Counted from the first letter of the stretch, positions 15,940 to 24,893 are shown. The stretch: DNA of 64,000 nucleotides from Prauserella halophila (GCF_024171895.1 NZ_JAMTCQ010000009.1:409318-473317); one strand, 5' to 3'. Notes: generated by a model not told the origin, from the sequence alone. Numbers and translations: made by a program.

Positions 15940-17295
15940 ATGACCACCACACCGGGGCCCCACCCTGTCGGTAGGTACTCAGACGTTACCGATTCCACCT
16001 CGACGACGGCTGAGCGCCGACGCGTGCTGGCCGCGAGCTTTCTGGGCACCACCATCGAGTGGTACGACTTCTTCATCTATGGCTCAGCCGCAGCGCTTGT
16101 TTTCGGCCCGCAGTTCTTCCCGGCGCTGTCGTCCACAGCCAGCACGCTGGCCGCGTTCAGCACCTTCGCCGTCGGGTTTATCGCCCGACCACTCGGAGGC
16201 GTGATCGCCGGCCATCTGGGGGACCGACGCGGTCGAAAATCCGTACTTGTGGCCTCGCTCATGGCGATGGGGCTCGCGACGGTACTCATCGGACTGCTTC
16301 CCACCTACGACCAGATCGGCATCTGGGCACCGATCGCCCTGGTCGCCCTACGGCTCATCCAAGGTCTCGGTGTCGGAGCCGAGTGGGGTGGTGCCGTGCT
16401 CATGGCGGTTGAGCACGCTCCGCGTCGCCGGCGCGTCTTCTACGGCAGTTTCCCGCAGATGGGGGTGCCCGCAGGAATTATCCTGTCCACTGGCGTTTTC
16501 CTTGGGCTCGACGCGCTGGTCACCACGGGCCAGTTCAGCGCCTGGGGCTGGCGAATCCCGTTCCTGCTGAGCGCGGTGCTCATCATCATCGGCATGGTGA
16601 TTCGGCTTGCTGTCCACGAAAGTCCCGTCTTCGCCGACGTGAAGGCTACCCGGGTGCGGAGTCGGCGCCCGCTCTGGGAAGTAGTCGTCAAGCATCCACG
16701 TGAACTTCTCGTGGGCACCGGGGCCACTATCGCGTCCACGACGCTGGGCTATTTGGTACTCGTATATATGCTCTCCTATGGGACAAGTGCCTTGAGTTTG
16801 TCTCGGACCACTATGCTCGCGCTCACCCTTATGGCGGCAGCGGCGTGGCTTGTCGGGATAGCTGTCGCGGCGCTCCTCGCCGACACGGCCGGTCGCCGAC
16901 TCGTCTTTCTGACCGGTGCCGCCCTGGCAGTCGCGTGGGCGATCCCGTTCTTCTTACTCGTCGACAGCACCAATCTCGGCGCGATGAGCGCGGCGTTCAT
17001 CGTTGCCGCGCTGGCCGTTGCCGCAATGGCCGGTCCGCAGGCAGCGCTTATCGCCGAAATGTTCCCGGCCACCCTGCGCTATAGCGGATCGTCCATCGGC
17101 TACCAGGCCGGCTCTATCCTCGGCGGCGGGCTTGCTCCGATCATTGCCACCGCTCTTTACGCCGACACCCTCAGTTCGATGCCCATCGCGTTCTATATGG
17201 CCGGCACGGCACTGGTCAGTTTCGTTGCTGTCGCCTTCATGCCGCGTGCCCAGAACGCTGACGGGGCTGCTGAAGGGAACTGTGACAGTGGTTAG
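15940..17295 (+). CDS. Second MFS aromatic acid transporter (MHS type)
   Basis: This 451-aa, 12-helix transporter has the MHS signatures GTTIEWYDFFIYGSAAALVFGPQFF and GHLGDRRGRKS. It is closely related to the transporter at 7628-8983 along its whole length (for example both share LRYSG/IRYSG and SFPQMGVPAGII-type motifs) but lacks the poly-Ser tail. It is last in the IclR-linked aromatic operon, 54 bp after the DUF2783 gene. Its stop overlaps by a few bases the end of the transposase relic on the other strand, so the IS event may have trimmed what followed. Confidence 0.9.
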   Translation: MTTTPGPHPVGRYSDVTDSTSTTAERRRVLAASFLGTTIEWYDFFIYGSAAALVFGPQFFPALSSTASTLAAFSTFAVGFIARPLGGVIAGHLGDRRGRKSVLVASLMAMGLATVLIGLLPTYDQIGIWAPIALVALRLIQGLGVGAEWGGAVLMAVEHAPRRRRVFYGSFPQMGVPAGIILSTGVFLGLDALVTTGQFSAWGWRIPFLLSAVLIIIGMVIRLAVHESPVFADVKATRVRSRRPLWEVVVKHPRELLVGTGATIASTTLGYLVLVYMLSYGTSALSLSRTTMLALTLMAAAAWLVGIAVAALLADTAGRRLVFLTGAALAVAWAIPFFLLVDSTNLGAMSAAFIVAALAVAAMAGPQAALIAEMFPATLRYSGSSIGYQAGSILGGGLAPIIATALYADTLSSMPIAFYMAGTALVSFVAVAFMPRAQNADGAAEGNCDSG

Positions 17296-17919
17296 GCCGC
17301 CGGGGTGGCGGTCTGGGGCATGATGGTTTCGTGCTCGATGGGGGTCACGTGGCCGAGCCGGTCCTGACGGCGTCGGCGGTGGTAGGTGCGTTCGATCCAG
17401 GTGATGATCGCGGTCCGGAGTTCTTCCCGGGTGGCCCACGATCCGGTTCGACCACACGCCGGTGACCGCGCACAGGTGGACCGTGCCCTCACCGGCGGGG
17501 TGTTCGGTGATATCGGTGAACCACACCTGGTTCGGCGCCGCGGCAGTGAACGCACGGCGCACGACGTCCTCGTGCGTCGGTGGCCCCGGCCGGGTCTTCT
17601 TCGGCTGCCGTTTCTGCTCGAACACGCACCACTACTCGTTGTCCGAGCAGATCTTCCACACCGTCCGGTCCGACACCTCGACCCCCGTGGCGGTGACCTC
17701 ATCGTGCAACAGGCGGTAGCCGAGCTCCGGATCGGAACGGTGGGCGTCGAACAGCGGGTGCGCCACGTAGGCCTCGGCGAGTTCGACATCGGTCACCGGC
17801 CGACGCAACCAGGCGTAGTAGTGCTGGCGGTGGAGCTTCAAGACCCGGCACGCCACCGCCACCGGCACCCGGATCGGGGCGTCGGGGGCGGCCAACTCCC
17901 TTACGCACCATCCGCACAC
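17292..17919 (-). pseudogene. IS3-family transposase relic (frameshifted, internally deleted)
   Basis: Three frames on the minus strand together spell parts of an IS3 OrfB transposase: an N-terminal part (VPVAVACRVLKLHRQHYYAWLRRPVTDVELAEAYV, LGYRLLHDEV), a middle part in another frame (AAPNQVWFTDITEHPAGEGTVHLCAVTGVWSNRIVG), then a jump to the C-terminal signature LRTAIITWIERTYHRRRRQDRLGHVTPIEHE. The DDE core is interrupted and part between VTGVWSNRIVG and the C-terminal motif is missing. It cannot make an active enzyme. A related relic lies at 44450-44640. Confidence 0.85.
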
Positions 17920-17927
17920 AAGTTGCG

Positions 17928-18287
17928 TTGATAACCGCCACGCGGCGGCTCAGTTTCGTGGAGCTGGACCGGGCCAGCGATCGGGTGGCTGCGGCGCTGG
18001 CGGCCCGTGGGGTCGAGGCGGGGCAGACCGTGTCGTTGTTTTCGCAGAACCGGTGGGAGTGGGTCGTCGCCTATCACGGCGCGCTCAAAGCGGGGCGCGG
18101 TGACCCGGTCAACGTCATGCTGACCACGGAGGAATTCGGCTTCGTGCTGCGGGATTGCGATTCGGCGGCGGTATCCGTGGGCGGCGACCAGGCGGCCGCG
18201 ACGGTAGATGAGGCCAAGGCTCTACCCAGCCTGCGGATGGTCGTCTCGTTCGACGGGGCCGCGACGGGAGCGGTGGCCTTCGCCTAA
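17928..18287 (+). pseudogene. Truncated acyl-CoA synthetase (AMP-binding N-terminus)
   Basis: The 119-aa frame matches only the start of AMP-forming acyl-CoA synthetases (RLSFVELDRASDRVAAALAARGV, NRWEWVVAYHGALKAG, PVNVMLTTEEFGFVLRDCD). The family is normally about 500 aa and the ATP-binding, hinge and C-terminal domains are absent. It abuts the IS3 relic, so it is most likely the remains of a gene cut by insertion and deletion. Confidence 0.8.
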
Positions 18288-18671
18288 TTACTTCGATGAG
18301 CGGGAGTCGCGCTCGATCGGACGAACGATCAGGTCCGTTACGGATATGATCCAACCAGTCCAAAACAACGCTCATGATGTGCGTGTTCGGTGTCCGCAGG
18401 GGGACTCGTAAGCCGTCGCATCCTCGGCAGCGCGCGACTACTCGTCAGTAATCCCGCTCCATTTGGGGCACGCCTTCCCGGCGATGCGGCCAGAGCCATA
18501 CCGTCGAACTATCTTGTCGAGATAGACACACAGCCCAGGTTTGTCCTGACAAGGGGTTCTACGAGGTGCTGCGCAGCGGGCACTATGACGGTCACCACAG
18601 CGCATCGGCGCCGGGTTCGGTCTTTGCCGGCCGTGGCCCATGCACCGTTACCCCCAGTAAGGAGGAGCAGG
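18288..18671 (+). promoter_or_regulatory. Leader and promoter region of the BMC signature module
   Basis: These 384 bp lie between the synthetase fragment and the first gene of the BMC module and hold no supported gene. A CTTGTC (18513-18518) / GACAAG (18548-18553) pair and an AGACA...TGTCC pair (18524-18546) are present; the latter half-sites resemble those of the stronger inverted repeat at 26988-27016. An AAGGAGGAG ribosome binding site precedes ATG 18672. Function of the half-sites is a guess. Confidence 0.4.
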
Positions 18672-19088
18672 ATGGAGGTCGTGGCCGAAGGTTACAACAC
18701 CTTCGAAACACATAAGTCCCCCCGAGGTGTGGTCAAGTACTTGGACTCGCCGCAAGATGTCATTTCGCTCATTCAGTCCGGCACCCTGACGGAGTACATA
18801 CTGTTGGTGCGGGGAGGTACGACGACCTTCCTGGCGCCCGCGCTCAGTACGGGCGCCATCGGCGTCATCACCATGTCTGGGGCGCCCGAGTCACACCTCG
18901 GCATCCTCTCGCGTGAGTTTCAGACACCATGTGTCATGACCGCCCATCTGACCAACAGCGATTCTCGTTACGAGGTCGGTAACTCCGATGAAGCGCACTT
19001 CGATGAGATCGCCAAGACCCTTGAGGGGATGACGGTCCAACTGGACTGCGCCGAGTCCGAGGTCGGCAAGGTAATTGCCATCAGCTGA
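18672..19088 (+). CDS. Free-standing phosphohistidine (swivelling) domain protein
   Basis: The 138-aa protein matches the mobile swivelling domain of PEP-utilising enzymes: VITMSGAPESHLGILSREFQTPCVM aligns with the GG-T/S-SHAAIxAR-x-GIP motif, placing His75 at the phosphorylated histidine. Preceding residues TTFLAPALSTGAIGVIT fit the domain's strand pattern. It carries no ATP-grasp or PEP domain. With the PPDK-like protein at 21315-23858 it resembles split dikinase systems such as phenylphosphate synthase. ATG 18672 has a perfect AAGGAGG site; upstream in-frame sequence lacks similarity. First gene of the BMC-linked module. Confidence 0.65.
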   Translation: MEVVAEGYNTFETHKSPRGVVKYLDSPQDVISLIQSGTLTEYILLVRGGTTTFLAPALSTGAIGVITMSGAPESHLGILSREFQTPCVMTAHLTNSDSRYEVGNSDEAHFDEIAKTLEGMTVQLDCAESEVGKVIAIS

Positions 19089-19124
19089 ACCATAGACCCG
19101 ACCGACGTCATGACAGGAGTTGCA

Positions 19125-20561
19125 ATGTCGATCAATACCACCGACGGGGCACAGGCGACTTACAAGCAACGGTACGAACCCGACGACGACGGCCTCCGGT
19201 TCCAGGACCTCGAGTTCGAAGGCAATTTCGAAGGTATGGAGCCGATTCACGACGGAATCATCGGCGACAAGGTGCTCCGCCAGCGCGCGAAGAGTAACGT
19301 CCTCGAACGGGTGTCTAAAGAGGACGCTCTGCGTGCGCAGTTCACCCTCGACGAGCTCAATGACCTCAACAACTACCTCTCGTGGAATGTGTGGGACGTT
19401 CTGGTCATGCGCGCCACGGAGGGTGTCTCCGGCATGATTCCCCGCCAGGAATACGAGACTTTGGCGTTCATGCATGAGTTCTACCGGTGGCCGGAGCTGC
19501 TGCGGATGACCACCGACGAGGTGGGTGCGCAGGGCGTGCTGGATATCGGTGCGCAGTCGCGCAGCGAGATCGGAACCAAGGTCAACTGCGTACACGACTG
19601 GTGCATCGGAGCGGTCGGCTTCGGTATGGGCCGGTGCGGGCTGCTCGCACTGGAAGCGATCCAGCCCAGCGACTATGTCGAAGAAAGCAACGAGATCCTC
19701 AAGTTCATGCAGCGAGTCCTGTGGGGCAAGCGACAGGATGGTTACATCCTCAACTCCCAGGATCGCTACCGGGCCCGCATCCACGATCAAAGTCTCATCG
19801 ACGACATCGTGGGCCAGCTCGAAGATCTCGAGCCGTCCAGTCCCAAACACGAGGCGTTCACGCACTTCAACGCCTCTGCCGAGCTCCTGGCGTTCCTGGA
19901 CCACTTCGATTGTCGGCTCGGTCTCGGGGACACCGGTCCGTACGAGCTGCCGAACGGCAACCTGCTGATCCTGCGCGACCTTTTCGTCAACGAGGAGGAG
20001 TTCCACTGGAGTGACGTGTGTGAGGACGCGGGGCTGCCGCACTGCTACACGGTGGCGCTGGTGATCGATCCGCAGGAGATGGGCTTGGAGGAGATTCGTA
20101 TTAATGACATCTCCACCACGTTCACCAGGCCGAAGAACTATGTGCCGCACATCGTCGCCGGTGCCGTGTTCAGCCGGGAAAAGTGGAACACCCCGATGGG
20201 TGAGGTCCGGCCGATCAAGATCGACGACCTCGGCGACCACCTTGGGCGGATTCAGCAGGCGACGTTGAAGATGTACCGCAAGTTCTCGCGGATGTCGCGG
20301 CGCGACCTGATTTGGGGAGGGCAGTATGTCTACTACGTGGACATGATTCTTCCCCACCTGCGGCGTGCGGGCACTTATGAGAAGGCGTGCCGGGACTACC
20401 AGCTGTGGGAAGTGGATCAGCGCATCGCGAACTACTACTACGAGATTCAGAAACGCGGGTTCGTGCAGGAGACCGCGCCGAACAAGATCTTCTCCGGTAA
20501 GGGATACCTGCCTTTCCCGGAGGGCACGGACCTGCGCAGATCGAAGTACCGCTGGCTGTAG
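19125..20561 (+). CDS. Unrecognised 478-aa protein of the BMC signature module
   Basis: I do not recognise this family. The 478-aa soluble protein has no membrane helix or signal peptide. Notable are a Cys/His cluster CVHDWC (Cys155, His157, Cys160) followed by GFGMGRC (Cys171), later Cys263, and EEEFHWSDVCEDAGLPHC (His294, Cys299, His306, Cys307), which could bind a metal. The C-terminal third is rich in Tyr and Trp (YVYYVDM, IANYYYEIQKRGF). It starts 36 bp after the swivelling-domain gene with a GGAG site 7 nt before ATG 19125. Its place between two dikinase-type components suggests the substrate-binding or substrate-converting subunit. Confidence 0.7.
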   Translation: MSINTTDGAQATYKQRYEPDDDGLRFQDLEFEGNFEGMEPIHDGIIGDKVLRQRAKSNVLERVSKEDALRAQFTLDELNDLNNYLSWNVWDVLVMRATEGVSGMIPRQEYETLAFMHEFYRWPELLRMTTDEVGAQGVLDIGAQSRSEIGTKVNCVHDWCIGAVGFGMGRCGLLALEAIQPSDYVEESNEILKFMQRVLWGKRQDGYILNSQDRYRARIHDQSLIDDIVGQLEDLEPSSPKHEAFTHFNASAELLAFLDHFDCRLGLGDTGPYELPNGNLLILRDLFVNEEEFHWSDVCEDAGLPHCYTVALVIDPQEMGLEEIRINDISTTFTRPKNYVPHIVAGAVFSREKWNTPMGEVRPIKIDDLGDHLGRIQQATLKMYRKFSRMSRRDLIWGGQYVYYVDMILPHLRRAGTYEKACRDYQLWEVDQRIANYYYEIQKRGFVQETAPNKIFSGKGYLPFPEGTDLRRSKYRWL

Positions 20562-20688
20562 CGGTCACGGCAGGGCGCACCACCTCGGCCACGGCGGAGT
20601 GGTTCGAGGTGGTTGCGCCTGTGCCGCGGCCGTCGGAAGTTGACCGCCATGGCCGCCACGATCACGGCCGGCGACACGGAGGGTGACC

Positions 20689-21309
20689 ATGACAGTAGCA
20701 GTGCTGGAGAAACAACTTTACGACGTTCTCAACGCGGTCGTCCTCAAGAAGATGGCTGATATTTCTGCGATCTCCGAGGCGACCGCACGTGATGACGAGG
20801 ACGTCAAGACGGCGATGGAAACGTTGGGTGAACGCAGCCTCGTGGTCATGGTCGGCGAGTCGGCCATGCCGACCGACGAAGCGGTGGCCGCGTTGGTGAC
20901 GGCGGCGGCGAAGCACTACGACGAGGTACGGCAGGATACCGTGATCGCGCAGGTGGCCGACAAGTTCGAGGCCGTCAACCAGCGGTTTCTGGAGGCCATG
21001 TCTGCATGGCAGCAGGTTGATGTCGGTGGCAGGAAGGTCGCCAACGACCATCAGGACTCGTCCTATGACGCGAAGATCATCGACAAGATGGACAAGCTGG
21101 TGAGCCGGCTTAACAGACAACTCGAAGTATTGGCTGAACGCGATCCGAGGTTCGGGACCTACTCGACCCGATTCGACCGAGCCATGTGCCTCGTCGAGGG
21201 CGGCGAGATCGACTATGTGTCGTCTCCGACGTTGGACTCGTTGCACAACATCTGGTTCGAGTTCCACGAAGATCTGTTGCGCACACTCGGCCGCGCACGT
21301 AAGGAGTGA
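20689..21309 (+). CDS. Unrecognised 206-aa helical protein of the BMC signature module
   Basis: The 206-aa protein has an N-terminal segment resembling a small winged helix (LNAVVLKKMADISAISEATARDDEDVKTAMETLGERSLVVMV), followed by a long helical region and a C-terminal helix ending HNIWFEFHEDLLRTLGRARKE. I do not know the family. A GGAGGG site precedes ATG 20689. Its stop overlaps the region where the PPDK-like gene begins, so the two are probably translated together. It may be a regulatory or structural partner of the PPDK-like enzyme; a DNA-binding role is possible but less likely from context. Confidence 0.65.
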   Translation: MTVAVLEKQLYDVLNAVVLKKMADISAISEATARDDEDVKTAMETLGERSLVVMVGESAMPTDEAVAALVTAAAKHYDEVRQDTVIAQVADKFEAVNQRFLEAMSAWQQVDVGGRKVANDHQDSSYDAKIIDKMDKLVSRLNRQLEVLAERDPRFGTYSTRFDRAMCLVEGGEIDYVSSPTLDSLHNIWFEFHEDLLRTLGRARKE

Positions 21310-21314
21310 GGCGA

Positions 21315-23858
21315 GTGCAGCAGGACGGTACTTACACGATCGCATTCGACGACCCGGGCGAGTACGACCGCGACATGCTGGGTGGCAAGGGTTTCGGTCT
21401 GGTCGAGATGACCCGCAACGGACTGCGTGTGCCGCCGGGGTGCGTGGTGTCCACTCACGCCTGCCGCCATTATCTGAATGAGGGCGGCCTTCCCGCGAGT
21501 CTTGCCGAGGAGGTACTCGAACGGCTTGCGCAGCTGGAGCGGCGGACCGGCAAGACCTTCGGCACCGGCCCCGAGCCGCTGTTGCTGTCGGTACGATCCG
21601 GCGCGCCGATCTCCATGCCAGGGATGATGGATACCATTCTCAACGTCGGCCTGGGGCGCTCGGCTGCAATAGCCTTGGCCGACGCGACTGGCGACACTCG
21701 GTTCATGGCGGATGTGTTGTTCCGCTTTCACTGTATGTACTCCGAGACCGTGCTCGGCGGCCTCGACGTGCCCGAGCGCGCGGAGTTCGACGAGGTGTTC
21801 GCCGAGCTCGGCACCGACTCGGATGCGGGCACGGTTTACGACAAGGTGTGGCAGTGGTGCCAGGATCGGGTGGTCGAGGATGTGGGCGAAGCGGTACCCG
21901 AGGAGCCACGGCAGCAGTTGCTCGGCGCGGTCGAGGCCGTGTTCCGGTCCTGGAATACCCGGCGAGCCGTGACCTACCGGGATCTGCACGCTATTCCGCA
22001 CGACTTGGGTACGGCCGTGGTCGTACAGTCGATGGTGTTCGGCAATCTCGGTGCCGACTCCGGATCCGGGGTGGCGTTCACGCGCAACCCCGTGACCGGT
22101 GAGCCCGGATTGTACGGGGAGTTTCTCAGCGGGAGCCAGGGTGAGGACGTGGTCGCCGGCGTCCGTACTCCGCTGCCGGTACAACAGATGGCCGAGACGA
22201 TGCCAGCGGTCTACGAGGAGCTGGCAGCCGTTTGCGCAAGGCTTGAGAGCACTCACAACGACGTGATGGACATCGAGTTCACCGTCGAGCATTCGCATCT
22301 CTACTTGCTGCAGGTGCGTGCGGCCAAGCGCACGGCCCAGGCCGCATTACGGATCGCCGCGGACTTTGTGGACGAAGGGATCCACTCGCCGGGCCAGGCG
22401 CTGCAAGCGGTGACCGCCGAACACATCCGGCACGTGCAACGGCCTGGTTTCGCGCCCGACGAGGTCGCCCAGGCCCGGGACGATGGGCGTCTGCTGACCA
22501 CGGGTGTGGGTGCGGCACCGGGTCAGGTCTCGGGCCGGTTGACCTTCGATCCCAGCCTGGCCGAGGAACGCGCGAAGGGTGGTGAGCGAGTCATCCTGGT
22601 CCGGCACGTCACCAGCCCGACCGACCTGCACGGCATGATCGCTGCTGCGGGCACCGTCACGGCGACGGGAGGATCCACCAGCCATGCCGCGGTGGTCGCG
22701 CGGGCCCTGGGCAGTACGTGTGTCGTCGGGTGCTCGGCGTTGGAGGTGGACGAGCAGGCAAGCACTGTGCGGGTTGGTGAGCGTGTGCTGCGAGATGGTG
22801 AGCCGGTCTCCATCGACGGCGGCACCGGCGAGGTGTTCACCGGGGAACTGTCCACCACCGAGCCGGCCGAGGAGCATACCCGGCTGGGCGAGTTGCTGAC
22901 CCACGCGCACTCGTCGGCTGATGTCGACGTGCTCGCCAAGGTGACCACCCCGGAGCAGGCTCGTCGGGCACTGGCGAAAGGGGCTAGCGGGATCGTCGTC
23001 GGTGTGGACGACGTGCTCGCCGCGGCCGGGCTGCTGGCCGAGGTGTCCAAGACGCTACGCGGCGGCGGTGGTCGCCTGGATACGGCACGGCTGGAAAGCG
23101 TGCTGGTCGAACAGTTCAGCGCACTGTTGGCGGCCTGCCCCGACGTCGAGGTGGGCGTGCGGGCACTCGACGTGCACGCCGACGAACTGGCCGAGGTACT
23201 CGATTCCACCCAAGCCTTCGTCGAACATCCCCAGCTGGCGCTGCCGCTGGGTGAACCTGAGCTGATCAAGGCACAGATCCGTGCGCTCGCGACCGCCGCG
23301 GCGACGGTGGACGGCTCCACCACCCCGTATCTGGTGGTGCGGAACCTGACGGATCCGGCCGAAGCCGCGGCGCTGCGAGCCACCCGGGACGAACTCGACG
23401 AGTCGGACCGGCTCGTCGTGGGGGCTTACGTGACCAGTCCTCGCGGGGCGCTGCTGGCCTCGGAGATCAGCGCACACAGTGAGATGCTGTGGCTGGAAAT
23501 GCGAGTAATGCAGGCCACGATGTTCGGTATTGCCCCGCGTCACCTGCTCGCGCGTGAGCCCTTGGAAGGCTATGTGCACTCCGGACTCCTCGGCACGGAT
23601 CCCCGGCAGCAGATCGACGAGTCAGTAGCACCGCTGCTGGACAGCGTTGCCGAAGCGCACGCGAACCACCCACAGTGTCCGGCCGGGGTCCGGCTGTCCG
23701 CGGCGGTGTCCGAGCCGGTGGCCGCGACCCTGTACTCCCACGGGTTTCGCCGGTTCTCCGTCGATCTCGATGAACTCGCGCCATGTGTGCTGGCCTTGGG
23801 GAAAGCCGCCTTCGCGGAGAGCGGAACACGTCGGGAGCAGGCGACGAATGGAGCGTAG
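21315..23858 (+). CDS. Pyruvate-phosphate-dikinase-like phosphotransferase with degenerate PEP domain
   Basis: The 847-aa protein has a PPDK-type ATP-grasp domain (GGKGFGLVEMTRNGLRVPPG, LLLSVRSGAPISMPGMMDTILNVGL, GSGVAFTRNPVTGE) and a swivelling domain with TATGGSTSHAAVVAR, catalytic His at residue 457. PPDK makes PEP from pyruvate, ATP and phosphate. In this protein the C-terminal TIM barrel has lost key elements: the LCRTEHMF strand reads IVVGVDDVL and the CGEHGG active-site Cys motif is absent. So the phosphohistidine probably serves another acceptor. GTG 21315 lies 8 nt after AAGGAG; GTG 21306 is an alternative. The next gene is a BMC shell protein 2 bp away. Confidence 0.85.
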   Translation: MQQDGTYTIAFDDPGEYDRDMLGGKGFGLVEMTRNGLRVPPGCVVSTHACRHYLNEGGLPASLAEEVLERLAQLERRTGKTFGTGPEPLLLSVRSGAPISMPGMMDTILNVGLGRSAAIALADATGDTRFMADVLFRFHCMYSETVLGGLDVPERAEFDEVFAELGTDSDAGTVYDKVWQWCQDRVVEDVGEAVPEEPRQQLLGAVEAVFRSWNTRRAVTYRDLHAIPHDLGTAVVVQSMVFGNLGADSGSGVAFTRNPVTGEPGLYGEFLSGSQGEDVVAGVRTPLPVQQMAETMPAVYEELAAVCARLESTHNDVMDIEFTVEHSHLYLLQVRAAKRTAQAALRIAADFVDEGIHSPGQALQAVTAEHIRHVQRPGFAPDEVAQARDDGRLLTTGVGAAPGQVSGRLTFDPSLAEERAKGGERVILVRHVTSPTDLHGMIAAAGTVTATGGSTSHAAVVARALGSTCVVGCSALEVDEQASTVRVGERVLRDGEPVSIDGGTGEVFTGELSTTEPAEEHTRLGELLTHAHSSADVDVLAKVTTPEQARRALAKGASGIVVGVDDVLAAAGLLAEVSKTLRGGGGRLDTARLESVLVEQFSALLAACPDVEVGVRALDVHADELAEVLDSTQAFVEHPQLALPLGEPELIKAQIRALATAAATVDGSTTPYLVVRNLTDPAEAAALRATRDELDESDRLVVGAYVTSPRGALLASEISAHSEMLWLEMRVMQATMFGIAPRHLLAREPLEGYVHSGLLGTDPRQQIDESVAPLLDSVAEAHANHPQCPAGVRLSAAVSEPVAATLYSHGFRRFSVDLDELAPCVLALGKAAFAESGTRREQATNGA

Positions 23859-23860
23859 TG

Positions 23861-24160
23861 ATGGCTGATATGGGACGAGCGGCCGGTTTCGTGGAGACGC
23901 GGGGCCTGGTCGGAGCGATCGAGGCAGGCGACGCGATGGTCAAGGCGGCCAACGTGGCGCTGGAAGGCTACCGGACGCTGCGCAACGGGCAGGTGACTAC
24001 CGTGGTGCGCGGCGATGTGGGTGCCGTGCAAGCCGCGGTCGACGCGGGATCGGTCGCCGCCCGGGCGGTCGGAGAATTGTTGCACGCGCACGTGATCCCA
24101 CGCCCGGACGGTGGCACAGACGACATGTTGACCAATGCAGTCACCGTCCGATCCCGGTGA
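23861..24160 (+). CDS. BMC-H hexameric shell protein 1
   Basis: The 99-aa protein is one BMC domain (Pfam BMC, CsoS1/PduA fold): [31 protein letters not shown], then [38 protein letters not shown]. These form hexamers that tile the facets of a protein compartment. It follows the PPDK-like gene by 2 bp with a GGAG site, which ties that enzyme module to a microcompartment. The second BMC-H at 27433-27753 is similar along the domain. Confidence 0.95.
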   Translation: MADMGRAAGFVETRGLVGAIEAGDAMVKAANVALEGYRTLRNGQVTTVVRGDVGAVQAAVDAGSVAARAVGELLHAHVIPRPDGGTDDMLTNAVTVRSR

Positions 24161-24235
24161 GGCGTGCCCGCGCCCTATCGCAACCGCGGTCTGAATCGGG
24201 CCGTACGCGTCTCGGGTATCGCATGGAGTGAGCGG

Positions 24236-24880
24236 TCGGGGACGTGTTCACGTTGAGCAGGCGCCCGGGGGTGTCCCTATGGGAGACGTCAAGCGGGTGC
24301 GGGCGGCGGTCCTGACCTCCATGCGCGGCATGGAGGTCAGGACCTCTGGCAAGAGGGTGCGCATCAAGCAGCTCCTCGACTTGGGCGGCGAGCGTTGTGC
24401 GTTGGGAGAGCACGGTTTTCAGGCTCTCGGCCAGCTGCGGCAGCACCGTCTCGGCGGCTGTGGCGGCGACCGTGTCGGTCCCGGCAGCACGGATGCCGGT
24501 CGGGCCGCCGCACTGCGCGAGAATCTCCAGCACCGCCCGATGGGTGATTTTGGAACCGATGGCGCGTTCCAGGGCTGGGTGGATACCGGTGAGCACAGCC
24601 CGCGGATGCGGTTGCTGATCCGGGTTGCCTCGCCGGGCCGGGCAGGTAGGCCACCTCGTACCCGCAGGCACGGGCCACGCCACGGTCACCGGCAGCGCCC
24701 CGATCGTGGCCGGCTGGTCCACCACGACCAGGATGCGTTCGTGGCGGGCGAGCCGGTCGAAGACCTCCCGCAGCTGGGGCCGCTGTTCGGCAACGCCGCA
24801 TCGTGCAGCCGTGTGCCGTCCGGGGCCGGCCCGATCGCGTGGTCTTCGCCCTTGCCGACATCGAACCCGAGGAACACGCC
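24236..24880 (-). pseudogene. IS110-family transposase relic (N-terminal half, frameshifted)
   Basis: Minus-strand frames give VFLGFDVGKGEDHAIG, the DEDD-type N-terminus of IS110 transposases, then in other frames VVDQPATIGALPVTVA and IHPALERAIGSKITHRAVLEILAQCGGPTGIRAAG. Several frameshifts interrupt it and the C-terminal Transposase_20 half is missing. It separates the BMC-H gene from the HAD/DUF7064 pair and ends about 14 bp from the perfect hairpin at 24894-24950. Confidence 0.8.
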
Positions 24881-24893
24881 CTAATCGGGGCCA

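Noticed and set aside
18390-18671. 94-codon upstream extension of the swivelling-domain gene
   Set aside because: The strong AAGGAGG site immediately before ATG 18672 and the lack of similarity of the Arg-rich upstream part argue for the shorter protein.
21315-23858. Annotation as a true pyruvate phosphate dikinase
   Set aside because: N-terminal similarity is strong, but the LCRTEHMF and CGEHGG motifs of the pyruvate/PEP domain are not present, so a different acceptor is more likely.
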